Shown here one piece after another: positions 1 through 8,028 of a stretch of DNA of 12,075 nucleotides. The notes under the pieces are model-generated. The model made no database searches and was not told where the DNA came from. It was given only the letters and a program-made list of their open reading frames with translations. Source of the DNA: Oscillospiraceae bacterium (lineage in GTDB: Bacteria > Bacillota_A > Clostridia > Oscillospirales > Oscillospiraceae); assembly GCA_017550765.1 (NCBI GenBank), contig JAFZOC010000077.1, positions 1-12,075 on the forward strand, read 5' to 3'. Made by a program: the position numbers and the translations under genes. Positions within the stretch are counted from its first letter, which is position 1. Each line of letters starts with the position of its first letter.

Positions 1-1848
1 CAGATGTGCGGCATGCCTCAGGCTGTCCAACGCATCCGTCAGGCCATCGCCCAGGGCGAGGCCGTGGCGGTGTACGGCGACTATGACGTGGACGGGATCA
101 CCGCCACCTGTCTGGTCACCGATTACCTCCGGTACAAGGGCCTGCGCTGCATCGGCTATATCCCCGACCGGAACGAGGAGGGCTACGGGCTCAACTGCGC
201 CGCCCTGGACGCGCTCTACGCCGATGGGGTCCGCCTGCTGATCACGGTGGACTGCGGGATCACGGCAGTGGAGGAAGCTCTCCACACGCGCCAGCTCGGT
301 CTGGATATGATCATCACCGACCACCACGAGTGCAAGCCCGGCGAACTGCCGGATGCTCTGGCTGTGATCGACTGTAAGCAGGAGCAGGATCACTATCCCG
401 ATCCGGGTCTGGCCGGCGTGGGCGTCGCCATGAAGCTCATCTGCGCCTGTGAGGGAGACAGCGCCTGGGTGCTGGACCGCTATGCGGACCTGGTGGCGGT
501 GGGAACGGTCGCCGACGTGATGCCCCTTGTGGGCGAGAACAGGGCCTTGGTGCTCCGCGGCCTCAAAAAGCTGGCGGAGGACCCGCGCCCCGGCTTCGCC
601 GCCATGTTCCGGGAGACTTCCGTAGATCCCGAGCGCATCACCGCCGCGTCGATCGGTTTCAGTCTGGCGCCGCGTCTGAATGCCGCAGGGCGTCTCGGCC
701 AAGCCACGAAAGCGCTGGACCTGCTGATGTGCAGCGACCCGGAGGAAGCTTCGCGCCTGGCTGCCGAGCTCTGCGAGCTCAACCGCCAGCGTCAGGCCAT
801 CGAGACGGAGATCTGGCAGGACGCTCAGGCCGAGCTGGAGCATGTCGATATGAGCGGGCCGATCGTCCTGGCCAGCGACCGCTGGCATCAGGGCGTCATC
901 GGGATCGCCGCTTCCCGCCTTGCCGAACAGTTCTCCCTCCCCGCGATCATGGTCTGCCTCAACGGCGACCACGGGAAGGGGTCCTGCCGCAGCTACGGCG
1001 GTTTCAACCTTTTTGAGGCGCTCTCCGCCTGCTCGGAGCATCTGCTGGGCTTTGGCGGCCACGCGCTGGCAGCGGGCATGACGATCCGCCGGGACAAGCT
1101 GGCGGATTTCCGCGCAGCGCTCCGGGAATACTTCCTGGCGCACCGACCGGTCCCGCAGCCTGAGGTCTCCTGCGATATCCTGATCCGGGAGCCTGAGCTC
1201 CTCTCGACCGAGAACGTGCGGGAACTGGACCGCCTGGAGCCCTATGGCAACGCCAACCCGCGCCCCGTCTTCTGTCTGTACGACGCGCTCCTGGCCTCCA
1301 CCGATCAGGTCGGAAACGGCCGCCATCTGCGGATGCGCCTTCGGATCGGCCACAGCACGCTGGAGGGCATCTTCTTCTCCAAGACCGCCCAGGCGCTCGG
1401 CATCACCGCCGGGGACCGGGTCGATCTGGCCTTTACCCCGCAGATCAATGAGTTCCGCGGCCACAGCTCTGTTCAGCTGGTCGTGAACGCCATCCGTCGC
1501 CACGATCCCCACGAGCTCTGCCGCGCGATCCTTGACGACAGTGAACACGCGGCATACGCCGCCTGCGTCTTCCGTCCCGAGCGCTCGGATTTCGTTCGCA
1601 TCTGGAAGGTGAACGACGGCGTGCTCTCGCTCCCCGCGGATCTGGAAGGGATCTTGGCTTCCTGCCCGCGGGAGATGGAACCTGAGCGCTACTGTCTGTG
1701 TCTGATGGTCTGGCTGGAGGCCGGGCTGCTGCAAAGCACCGACGGATCGATCTACGGTGCACATCTGTGCAAGATCGAAGGGAAGGCCGACCTGAACGCC
1801 ACGAAGCTCATGCGCGCACTCCAGCGTGAGACGCGGAGCAGCTGCTGA
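1..1848 (+). CDS. recJ: Single-stranded-DNA-specific exonuclease RecJ, 5' end cut by window edge
   Basis: RecJ degrades single-stranded DNA 5' to 3' and acts in recombinational and base-excision repair in the cytoplasm. The frame is open from base 1, and the first methionine at base 4 is not the true start: RecJ proteins normally carry several dozen residues before the first DHH motif, which here sits only about 25 residues in. Counting from that Met, the visible motifs are YGDYDVDG (24-31, metal-binding Asp residues), VDCG with D83, and TDHH (105-108). The DHHA1 domain GGH motif follows near 351-353 in a GFGGHALAAGM context. An OB-fold region with a Pro-Tyr-Gly-Asn-ala-Asn-Pro-Arg-Pro segment follows, and then a C-terminal extension of about 120 residues like that of Firmicute RecJ. 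It is the first visible gene of a + strand operon and ends 26 bases before the RSH gene. Identity is confident; the missing N-terminus cannot be judged. Confidence 0.96.
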   Translation, partial: QMCGMPQAVQRIRQAIAQGEAVAVYGDYDVDGITATCLVTDYLRYKGLRCIGYIPDRNEEGYGLNCAALDALYADGVRLLITVDCGITAVEEALHTRQLGLDMIITDHHECKPGELPDALAVIDCKQEQDHYPDPGLAGVGVAMKLICACEGDSAWVLDRYADLVAVGTVADVMPLVGENRALVLRGLKKLAEDPRPGFAAMFRETSVDPERITAASIGFSLAPRLNAAGRLGQATKALDLLMCSDPEEASRLAAELCELNRQRQAIETEIWQDAQAELEHVDMSGPIVLASDRWHQGVIGIAASRLAEQFSLPAIMVCLNGDHGKGSCRSYGGFNLFEALSACSEHLLGFGGHALAAGMTIRRDKLADFRAALREYFLAHRPVPQPEVSCDILIREPELLSTENVRELDRLEPYGNANPRPVFCLYDALLASTDQVGNGRHLRMRLRIGHSTLEGIFFSKTAQALGITAGDRVDLAFTPQINEFRGHSSVQLVVNAIRRHDPHELCRAILDDSEHAAYAACVFRPERSDFVRIWKVNDGVLSLPADLEGILASCPREMEPERYCLCLMVWLEAGLLQSTDGSIYGAHLCKIEGKADLNATKLMRALQRETRSSC

Positions 1849-1874
1849 CCGAACATCGTCTGAAAAGGGGCCCT

Positions 1875-4160
1875 ATGATGGAATTCGTGCAGAAAGGCGC
1901 AACTGAACAACTCTCTCAGGAGCGTACAGAGGCAGCGCGCAGGGCTGCCGTGCCTGTCGATCCAGATCGGCTCTACGAAGCGCTGGAGGAGAAGATCCGC
2001 AACTCAGGTCATCCCATGGACCTGGGCAGGATCCGCGCCGCCTATGAGGTCGCAAAGCTCGCCCATGCCGGACAGTTCCGGAAGGACGGGTGCTCTCCCT
2101 ATGTCTCTCACTGTGTCGCGGCGGCGGACATCTCTGTGGATCTAGGCCTGGACGAGGATTCCATCTGCGCCGCCCTGCTGCACGACGTGATCGAGGACAC
2201 CGCGCTCACCCATGCGGACATCGCCCGTCAGTTCGGCACGGCCGTGGCCGACATCGTAGAGGGCGTCACCAAGCTGACCCGCGTCCAGTATACCAGCAAG
2301 GAAGACGAGCAGATGGAGAACCTGCGCAAGATGCTCATGGCCATGGCCAAGGACATCCGCGTGATCCTCATCAAGATCGCCGACCGCATGCACAATATGC
2401 GCACCATGGACTACCAGTCCCCCGAGAAGCAGCGGACGAAGTCCCTGGAGACCATGGAGATCTACGCCCCCATCGCCCACCGTCTGGGCATGCAGCAGGC
2501 CAAGTGGGAGCTGGAAGACCTGTCTCTGCGCTATCTGGATCCCACAGGCTACAAAGAGATCACAGAGTTCCTCGATTCCCGCATGCCAGAGCTGGAAGCC
2601 TTCATGTCCGCCGTGGACGAAAAGATCCAGACCCGCCTGAAAAAAGAGGGCATCGAAGCCTCCATCTTTTCCCGGATCAAGCATGTCTACAGCATCTACC
2701 GGAAGATGTACTCCCAAAAGCTGGACATCATCGGCATCTTCGACCTCTGCGCCTTTCGTGTCATCGTCGACTCTCTCTCTGACTGCTACAACGTCCTGGG
2801 CATCATCCACGATATGTTCAAGCCCGTCCCCGGACGTTTCAAGGACTATATCTCCACGCCCAAGCCCAACATGTATCAGAGCCTGCACACGACGGACATC
2901 GGCTCTGAGGGCATCCCCTTCGAGGTACAGATCCGCACCTGGGAGATGCACCACACCGCAGAGTACGGCATCGCCGCCCACTGGAAGTACAAGATGGGCG
3001 ACGCCGGCAGCACGGTCCGTGGCGGGGACGAGGAGAAGTTCGCCTGGGTGCGCCGCCTGCTGGAGGACCAGCAGGAGTCTGACGCCCAGGACTTTTTCCA
3101 CGATCTGAAGATCGATATGTTCGCCGACGAGGTCTTCGTCTTCTCCCCCAAGGGCGACGTGATCAATCTGCCCGCCGGCGCGACTCCCATCGACTTTGCC
3201 TACAACATCCATTCCGACGTGGGCAACCACATGGTCGGCGCCAAGGTCAACGGCCGCATCGTCACCTTCGACTATGTGCTGCAGAACGGGGACATCGTGG
3301 AGATCCGCACCTCCCGCTCCGCCCCCGGTCCCAGCCGCGACTGGCTCAACATCGTCAAGAGCGGCTCGGCCCGTACCAAGATCAAGCAGTGGTACAAACG
3401 GGAGCGGCGCGAAGAGAACATCATCCGCGGCCGGGCCATGCTGGAGGATGAGCTCAAGCACATCGAGCTGGATCCGGAAGACGTGCTCACCGAGGAGATC
3501 ATGGCGCCTGTGATCAAGCGCCTCTCCTACGCCTCCGCCGACGACATGTACGCTGCGATCGGCTATGGCGGCGTCACCGCCGGGCGTGTGGCAAACCGGC
3601 TCCGGGACGAGCACAAGAGCGCCGTCGCAGAGCGCAAGACCGTCCTGGACCGGGTCTCCGCTGCGGCCGAACGGCGCGAGGAACGGGCCAAAAAGGAAGG
3701 CAAGGCCATCCAGGGCGTCCTGGTAGAAGGTCTGGACAACTGTCTGATCAAATTCTCCCGCTGCTGCACCCCGGTCCCCGGAGACGATATCATCGGTTTC
3801 ATAACCCGCGGCCAGGGCGTTTCCATCCACCGCAAGGATTGCATGAACTACAAACGCCGCAGCGCGACGCCGGAGCGTGACGGGCGCTGGATCAAAGTCT
3901 CCTGGGCGAGACAGATCACCGACAGCTATGTGACCACCATCACCATCGTCGCCAAGGACCGCTCCGGCCTCGTCATGGACATCGCGACGGTCCTCAACAG
4001 TCTCAACGCTAAAGTCCGCAACCTCTCCGCCCGCGATAACACCGGCCGCGCGCTCATCGTCATCACCCTGGAAGTCAAGGATCTCACGGAGCTGCGCTAT
4101 ATCATGGGTCGGCTGGAGAAGCTCCCCAGCGTCACGGAAGTCTCCCGCAACGGGAAGTAG
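1875..4160 (+). CDS. relA: Bifunctional (p)ppGpp synthetase/hydrolase (RSH, RelA/SpoT family)
   Basis: Makes and degrades the alarmone (p)ppGpp, the signal of the stringent response, in association with ribosomes. Domains in order: HD hydrolase (about 55-200) with H79, H103-D104, E107-D108 and the ADRMHN segment (D170, N174); synthetase (about 255-370) with RIKHVYSIYRKM (267-278), RFKDY (321-325) and YQSLHTT (334-340); TGS domain from about 420; a Cys-rich region with C630-C631 and a later HRKDC; and a C-terminal ACT domain (about 690-755). RFKD in the synthetase is the RXKD form known for bifunctional enzymes, whereas monofunctional RelA has EXDD. With the hydrolase residues intact, both activities are expected. 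The length of 761 residues is usual for long RSH proteins. Two adjacent ATGs (1875, 1878) are possible: the AAGGGG at 1865-1870 is better spaced for the second (7 bases). Very clear assignment; the gene is also called rel or rsh. Confidence 0.97.
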   Translation: MMEFVQKGATEQLSQERTEAARRAAVPVDPDRLYEALEEKIRNSGHPMDLGRIRAAYEVAKLAHAGQFRKDGCSPYVSHCVAAADISVDLGLDEDSICAALLHDVIEDTALTHADIARQFGTAVADIVEGVTKLTRVQYTSKEDEQMENLRKMLMAMAKDIRVILIKIADRMHNMRTMDYQSPEKQRTKSLETMEIYAPIAHRLGMQQAKWELEDLSLRYLDPTGYKEITEFLDSRMPELEAFMSAVDEKIQTRLKKEGIEASIFSRIKHVYSIYRKMYSQKLDIIGIFDLCAFRVIVDSLSDCYNVLGIIHDMFKPVPGRFKDYISTPKPNMYQSLHTTDIGSEGIPFEVQIRTWEMHHTAEYGIAAHWKYKMGDAGSTVRGGDEEKFAWVRRLLEDQQESDAQDFFHDLKIDMFADEVFVFSPKGDVINLPAGATPIDFAYNIHSDVGNHMVGAKVNGRIVTFDYVLQNGDIVEIRTSRSAPGPSRDWLNIVKSGSARTKIKQWYKRERREENIIRGRAMLEDELKHIELDPEDVLTEEIMAPVIKRLSYASADDMYAAIGYGGVTAGRVANRLRDEHKSAVAERKTVLDRVSAAAERREERAKKEGKAIQGVLVEGLDNCLIKFSRCCTPVPGDDIIGFITRGQGVSIHRKDCMNYKRRSATPERDGRWIKVSWARQITDSYVTTITIVAKDRSGLVMDIATVLNSLNAKVRNLSARDNTGRALIVITLEVKDLTELRYIMGRLEKLPSVTEVSRNGK

Positions 4161-4181
4161 TTTTTCTTTTAAGGAGCGCCT

Positions 4182-4640
4182 ATGCGAGCAGTCGTAACAA
4201 GAGTCAGATCTGCCTCCGTGGAGATCGGCGGCACGGTCCATGGTCGGATCGGTCCGGGCCTTCTGGTCCTGCTGGGCATCCATCAGGACGACGGGCCCGA
4301 AGAGGCCCGCAAGATCGCCGACAAGATCTGCGGCCTGCGCATCTTCGAGGACGAAGACGGGCGTATCAATGTGGATCCCGTCAGAGCCGGCGCGGCGGAA
4401 CTTCTGATCATCAGCCAATTCACGCTCTTCGCCGACTGCCGGTCCCGGCGGCCCGGCTTCTCGCACGCCGCCCGGCCCGAGACCGCGATCCCGCTCTATG
4501 AGCTGACGATCGAGGAATGCCGCGCCAGAGGCTTCCACGTCGAGACGGGATCCTTCGGCGCGAAGATGCTGGTCACGTCTGAGAACGACGGGCCTTTCAC
4601 GATCATCCTGGACAACCGGGACCTGAGCGGCAAGACCTGA
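4182..4640 (+). CDS. dtd: D-aminoacyl-tRNA deacylase (DTD)
   Basis: Removes D-amino acids, and in this family also glycine, mischarged onto tRNA, so it is a translation proofreading enzyme of the cytoplasm. At 152 residues it is the standard length. The N-terminus MRAVVTRVRSASVEI is typical, and both family signatures are present: SQFTLFAD (from residue 78) and NDGPFT (135-140), whose Gly-Pro pair forms the cross-dimer cisPro substrate pocket. AAGGAG at 4171-4176 lies 5 bases before the ATG. The gene starts 21 bases after the RSH gene and ends 15 bases before the next gene, so it is co-transcribed. The relA-dtd pairing is widespread in Firmicutes. Nothing odd was seen. Confidence 0.97.
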   Translation: MRAVVTRVRSASVEIGGTVHGRIGPGLLVLLGIHQDDGPEEARKIADKICGLRIFEDEDGRINVDPVRAGAAELLIISQFTLFADCRSRRPGFSHAARPETAIPLYELTIEECRARGFHVETGSFGAKMLVTSENDGPFTIILDNRDLSGKT

Positions 4641-4655
4641 GATAGGAGGATCTGG

Positions 4656-5267
4656 ATGCTGATCAAGACCATACCAGTCGGACAACTGGAGACCAACTGC
4701 TACGTCGTCACAGATGAGGTCACGCTGGACTGCGCTGTGATCGACCCCGGCGACGAGAGCAATACCATCCTGGACTATCTGGAGCAGAACAAGCTCCATT
4801 GCCGTGCCATCTTCCTGACCCACGGGCATTACGACCACGTGGGCGCGGCGGAGACCGTGGCAGAAGAGACCGGCGCGACCGTCTACATGAACAGAGAGGA
4901 CGACTATGCTGTCCGGCGGGACCTGCACTTCCCTCTCCGCTTGCCCGAGGGCGGAGAGTATTACGGCGACGGCGACAGCATCGAGATCGCCGCGCTGCGC
5001 TTTGAAGTCATCGGTACGCCCGGGCACACGCCCGGCGGCGTCACGCTGCGCTGCGGCGATGCGCTCTTCACCGGCGACACCCTGTTCCGCGGCAGCTGTG
5101 GCAGGACGGATCTGGCCGGCGGCGATATGGACGCAGAACTGGCCTCTCTGAAAAAGATCTGTGGGCTCCCGGGAGACTATGAGGTCTATCCGGGCCATAT
5201 GGGCCCCAGCACCCTCGCCAGAGAGCGGATGTTCAACTATTACTGCCGTCTGGCCATGGGCAAGTAG
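4656..5267 (+). CDS. Metallo-beta-lactamase fold hydrolase, glyoxalase II-like
   Basis: A 203-residue single-domain metallo-hydrolase of the hydroxyacylglutathione hydrolase (GloB/YqgX) group. Members bind two metal ions and usually hydrolyse thioesters or similar small metabolites; the exact substrate cannot be read from the sequence. The metal ligand set is complete: HGHYDH (56-61, the HxHxDH motif), H124 in PGHTPGG, D141 in FTGDTLF, and H181 in YPGHMGPST. The N-terminus (MLIKTIPVGQLETNCY) is typical of the Firmicute family. AGGAGG at 4644-4649 sits 6 bases before the ATG. It lies between dtd and a nucleotidyltransferase gene with 15- and 16-base gaps. A gene of this type often follows relA-dtd in Clostridia, but a functional link to the stringent response is not shown. 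Confidence 0.93.
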   Translation: MLIKTIPVGQLETNCYVVTDEVTLDCAVIDPGDESNTILDYLEQNKLHCRAIFLTHGHYDHVGAAETVAEETGATVYMNREDDYAVRRDLHFPLRLPEGGEYYGDGDSIEIAALRFEVIGTPGHTPGGVTLRCGDALFTGDTLFRGSCGRTDLAGGDMDAELASLKKICGLPGDYEVYPGHMGPSTLARERMFNYYCRLAMGK

Positions 5268-5283
5268 AACAGGAGGAAATGAC

Positions 5284-6192
5284 ATGCAAACGCCGACTCT
5301 TGTGATCTTGGCAGCCGGGATGGGCAGCCGCTTTGGCGGGCTCAAGCAGATCACCGCCGTGGACCCCTTCGGTCACGCCATCATCGACTTTTCCCTCTAC
5401 GACGCGTATCAGGCAGGCTTTCGCAAGGTCGCCTTCATCATCAAGCACGCGATCGAAGACGACTTCAAAGCGCGGATCGGACGCCGCATGGAACGCTATT
5501 TCGACGTCCGCTACGTCTATCAGGAGATCGACATGCTGCCGGCGGGATACAGCGTCCCTGCCGACCGCAAAAAGCCCTGGGGCACCGCCCATGCCGTCCT
5601 CTGTGCTGTTGACGCCGTAGACGGCCCCTTCGCCGTGATCAACGCCGACGACTTCTACGGCCGCGGCGCCTTTGAGACGATCTACCGCTTCCTCGCCGCG
5701 GACGGCCCCGACACCAGCCATGCCATGGTGGCCTATCTGCTGCGCAACACCGTGACCGAGCACGGGACCGTGGCCCGGGGGATCTGCCAGGTGGAGGATG
5801 GGCTGCTCACCGACGTGGTGGAACGCACCAAGATCGCCAAGCGGGGCGACGACGCGGCCTATACCGAAGACGGCGAGACATGGGTCCCGCTGTCCGGCGA
5901 CTGCAAGGTCTCCATGAACTTCTGGGGCTTCCGGCCGGACATGATGCGCCAGCTGCGGGACCGCTTCCCCGCCTGGCTGGACGCGAACATGCCGATAGCG
6001 CCTGTGAAGGCGGAATACTTCCTGCCCTTCGTGACCAACGCCCTCATCCACGAAGGCCAGGGGACCGTTCAGGTCCTCCCCTGCCACGAGAGCTGGCACG
6101 GCATCACCTATCGCGAAGACATGCCCGACGTGATCGACACCATCGAAAAACTGCGGCGCGAGGGGACCTATCCCGAGACGCTGCTGGACTGA
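5284..6192 (+). CDS. Sugar-phosphate nucleotidyltransferase-like protein
   Basis: A 302-residue cytoplasmic protein with a nucleotidyltransferase (GT-A-like, NTP_transferase) fold. Enzymes of this fold join a nucleotide triphosphate to a sugar phosphate to make an activated sugar. The N-terminus carries ILAAGMGSRFGGLKQ (8-22), a variant of the nucleotide-binding GxGxR loop, and an NADDFYG segment in mid-protein is a plausible metal-binding Asp pair. The frame is open upstream to 5161, but AGGAGG at 5271-5276, 7 bases before the ATG at 5284, and the onset of family-like sequence fix the start here; a longer version would overlap the previous gene by over 100 bases. The next gene is galE, 22 bases on, which suggests a role in nucleotide-sugar supply, for example UDP-hexose. 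Which sugar and nucleotide it uses is unknown; the fold assignment is firmer than the reaction. Confidence 0.88.
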   Translation: MQTPTLVILAAGMGSRFGGLKQITAVDPFGHAIIDFSLYDAYQAGFRKVAFIIKHAIEDDFKARIGRRMERYFDVRYVYQEIDMLPAGYSVPADRKKPWGTAHAVLCAVDAVDGPFAVINADDFYGRGAFETIYRFLAADGPDTSHAMVAYLLRNTVTEHGTVARGICQVEDGLLTDVVERTKIAKRGDDAAYTEDGETWVPLSGDCKVSMNFWGFRPDMMRQLRDRFPAWLDANMPIAPVKAEYFLPFVTNALIHEGQGTVQVLPCHESWHGITYREDMPDVIDTIEKLRREGTYPETLLD

Positions 6193-6214
6193 TACCAAGA
6201 GGAGGATCGGATCT

Positions 6215-7237
6215 ATGGATATACTCGTCACCGGAGGCGCCGGCTACATCGGCAGCCACACCTGTGTAGAACTGCTGGAGCAGGGCTTCGGCGTCGTCGT
6301 CATCGACAACCTGGTCAACTCCAGCGCCAAGGCCATCGAGCGCGTAGAGCAGATCACCGGCAAGCGCGTGGCTTTCTATCAGGAAGATGTGCGCGACCGC
6401 GCCGCTCTGGACCGCATCTTTGAGAAACACAAGATCGGCTGCGCCATCCATTTCGCCGGGCTCAAGGCCGTGGGCGAATCCGTGGTCATGCCCCTGGAGT
6501 ATTACGACAACAACCTCTTCTCCACGATCACCCTGTGCGAGGCCATGCGGGATCACGGCGTGCGCGACATCGTCTTCTCCTCCTCCGCCACCGTCTACAA
6601 CGGCAGCAACCAGATGCCCCTGCGGGAGACCGCCGTCACCGGCGGCTGCACCAATCCCTATGGCTGGACCAAGTATATGTCCGAGCAAATCCTCCGGGAT
6701 ACGGCAAAAGCGGTGGACGATTTCTCCGTCTCCCTCCTTCGCTATTTCAACCCCATCGGCGCCCACCGCAGCGGCCTCATCGGCGAGGACCCCAGAGGGA
6801 TCCCCAACAACCTCATGCCTTTCATCGCCCAGGTGGCCGTAGGGCGCCGTGACCATCTGAACATCTTCGGTGACGACTATGACACGCCCGACGGCACCTG
6901 CATCCGGGACTATATCCACGTCACGGACCTGGCCCGCGGCCACGTGGCCGCGATCGCATACATGCGCGAGCACCGGGGCGAGAACGTCTTCAACCTGGGC
7001 ACCGGCACCGGCTACAGCGTGCTGGAGATGGTGAAGACCTTCGAGCGCGTCAACGGCATCAAGATCCCCTACGAGATCGCCCCGCGGCGCGCCGGCGACC
7101 TGCCGCGGCTCTACTCTGACCCGGACAAGAGCGCGCAGCTTTTGGGCTGGAAGGCCCAGTACACGCTGGAAGACATGTGCCGCGACACCTGGGCCTGGCA
7201 GTCCAAGAACCCCATGGGCTTCGGCGGGACGGAATAA
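6215..7237 (+). CDS. galE: UDP-glucose 4-epimerase
   Basis: Interconverts UDP-glucose and UDP-galactose using bound NAD, feeding the Leloir pathway and cell-surface polysaccharides. It is a 340-residue extended short-chain dehydrogenase, close to the 338 of E. coli GalE. Visible features are the Rossmann loop GGAGYIGSH (7-15), HFAGLKAVGES, catalytic S124 in SSSATVY, and the catalytic pair Y149 and K153 in NPYGWTKY. Further on come YFNPIGAH and the nucleotide-sugar binding Y-I-H-V-D/T-D-L region. An AGGAGG at 6200-6205 precedes the ATG by 9 bases. It is the last gene of the operon, with a strong terminator 29 bases downstream. Substrate range (UDP-Glc only, or also UDP-GlcNAc) cannot be decided by eye. 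Confidence 0.96.
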   Translation: MDILVTGGAGYIGSHTCVELLEQGFGVVVIDNLVNSSAKAIERVEQITGKRVAFYQEDVRDRAALDRIFEKHKIGCAIHFAGLKAVGESVVMPLEYYDNNLFSTITLCEAMRDHGVRDIVFSSSATVYNGSNQMPLRETAVTGGCTNPYGWTKYMSEQILRDTAKAVDDFSVSLLRYFNPIGAHRSGLIGEDPRGIPNNLMPFIAQVAVGRRDHLNIFGDDYDTPDGTCIRDYIHVTDLARGHVAAIAYMREHRGENVFNLGTGTGYSVLEMVKTFERVNGIKIPYEIAPRRAGDLPRLYSDPDKSAQLLGWKAQYTLEDMCRDTWAWQSKNPMGFGGTE

Positions 7238-7266
7238 GCTCCGGCAAGGCTTGTGAACCGGAATTG

Positions 7267-7306
7267 CGCAAGGCGGGAGACCGTTCGTCTCCCGCCTTGC
7301 GTTTTT
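7267..7306 (+). terminator. Strong intrinsic terminator of the recJ-galE operon
   Basis: A perfect 15-base-pair stem (7267-7281 with 7287-7301) encloses a 5-base loop (CGTTC) and is followed at once by TTTTT (7302-7306). On the opposite strand no T-run follows, so it acts for rightward transcription only. It marks the end of the six-gene operon. Confidence 0.95.
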
Positions 7307-7387
7307 GGTAAATGTCCTGATCCCATGGTCCAAAAGGAGCCCATCTGCATTCCACCCCAACGAAGGGTCATCTTTCTAGATGCGAGG

Positions 7388-7409
7388 GCAGTTCCTGTGC
7401 ACGAACTGC
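7388..7409 (-). terminator. Hairpin just after the membrane-protein stop codon, weak terminator candidate
   Basis: A 7-base-pair perfect inverted repeat (GCAGTTC 7388-7394, GAACTGC 7403-7409) with an 8-base loop begins 3 bases beyond the stop codon (7413-7415) of the leftward gene. No T-run follows in the leftward direction, so this is not a classic intrinsic terminator. The rest of 7307-7387 shows nothing recognisable. How the leftward operon ends is unresolved. Confidence 0.3.
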
Positions 7410-7412
7410 GTA

Positions 7413-8021
7413 TCAGTCTGTTTCGACGTAATACCAGTTTTCTTTCAGCTTTTCGATCCGTACGACATAGATCTTTTTTTCATTCGCTCGGATCAGCTCT
7501 TCCCCTCCAGAGGAATAGATCAATTCAAACGATCCGGACAACATGCCCCGAAAGACCCAAAAACAAACGACCTGTCCGTTCTCGTCATTCTCGTAGAGGA
7601 AGACCTGACCATCAGAGGACAGTCTGCGGTATCCCATAGGCAGATCGATATTCCCGATCCCGTCCTTGGCAGATAGTTGGTCATTTCGGATCATCTCCAC
7701 GACCTCCAAACGATCTTTTTCCAGGAGGTCCAGTTCAAACCGTACTTTCGCATCTCGGAAGGGGAACCAGACGATCAGAACGGCCAGCAGGATCAGGACC
7801 CCTACGCTGAGAAAGCAGGAAAGATCCCTGTCTTTTGCGATCCTGTGGATGCCCTTTACCAGCAAAACGACGAATGCGACGAGCAGGGCGAAGTATACTG
7901 GTAAAAGGAGGACGAACAGACGAGCGAACAGATGGTCATTGTACCATGCCACAAGAAAAGCGATCACAAACAGCAGGCTCGACGGGATCAGCAGACCGGG
8001 TATTGACAGCCGCTTTTTCAT
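7413..8021 (-). CDS. Unrecognised three-helix membrane protein with outside C-terminal domain
   Basis: A 202-residue protein whose family I do not recognise. Three hydrophobic helices are visible (about 10-28, 33-56 and 69-88), followed by a polar domain of about 114 residues without cysteine pairs or a known motif except one FWVFRG-like stretch. Positive charges at the N-terminus (MKKR) and between helices 2 and 3 (KGIHRIAKDR) place the C-terminal domain outside the cell by the positive-inside rule. It starts 7 bases after the stop of the anti-sigma gene with an AAGGA-type ribosome site, so it is the third gene of the sigma/anti-sigma operon and could be a sensor, a modulator or a member of the response. 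The DNA is visibly richer in A+T than the surrounding genes; bases 7441-7500, counted by hand, are 25/60 G+C, against 45/60 for 3001-3060 in the RSH gene. Confidence 0.8.
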   Translation of the reverse strand: MKKRLSIPGLLIPSSLLFVIAFLVAWYNDHLFARLFVLLLPVYFALLVAFVVLLVKGIHRIAKDRDLSCFLSVGVLILLAVLIVWFPFRDAKVRFELDLLEKDRLEVVEMIRNDQLSAKDGIGNIDLPMGYRRLSSDGQVFLYENDENGQVVCFWVFRGMLSGSFELIYSSGGEELIRANEKKIYVVRIEKLKENWYYVETD

Positions 8022-8028
8022 ACGGCCG

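Noticed and set aside
5161..5283. N-terminal extension of the nucleotidyltransferase frame
   Set aside because: It lies inside the metallo-hydrolase gene in another frame, reads as unrelated residues, and the AGGAGG at 5271-5276 selects the ATG at 5284.
2142..5354. A 1070-codon open frame on the - strand, antisense to the RSH, dtd and hydrolase genes
   Set aside because: The + strand genes have complete family motifs and ribosome sites. Long antisense frames are expected in GC-rich coding DNA; the translated product is low-complexity and matches nothing I know.
6104..7360. A 418-codon - strand frame antisense to galE
   Set aside because: It covers a certain galE and its terminator, has no ribosome site that I can see, and reads through both hairpin arms, so it is a shadow frame.
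7238..7412. Possible small RNA or extra small gene between the two convergent operons
   Set aside because: Apart from the galE terminator and one short hairpin, no promoter or paired coding signal was visible.
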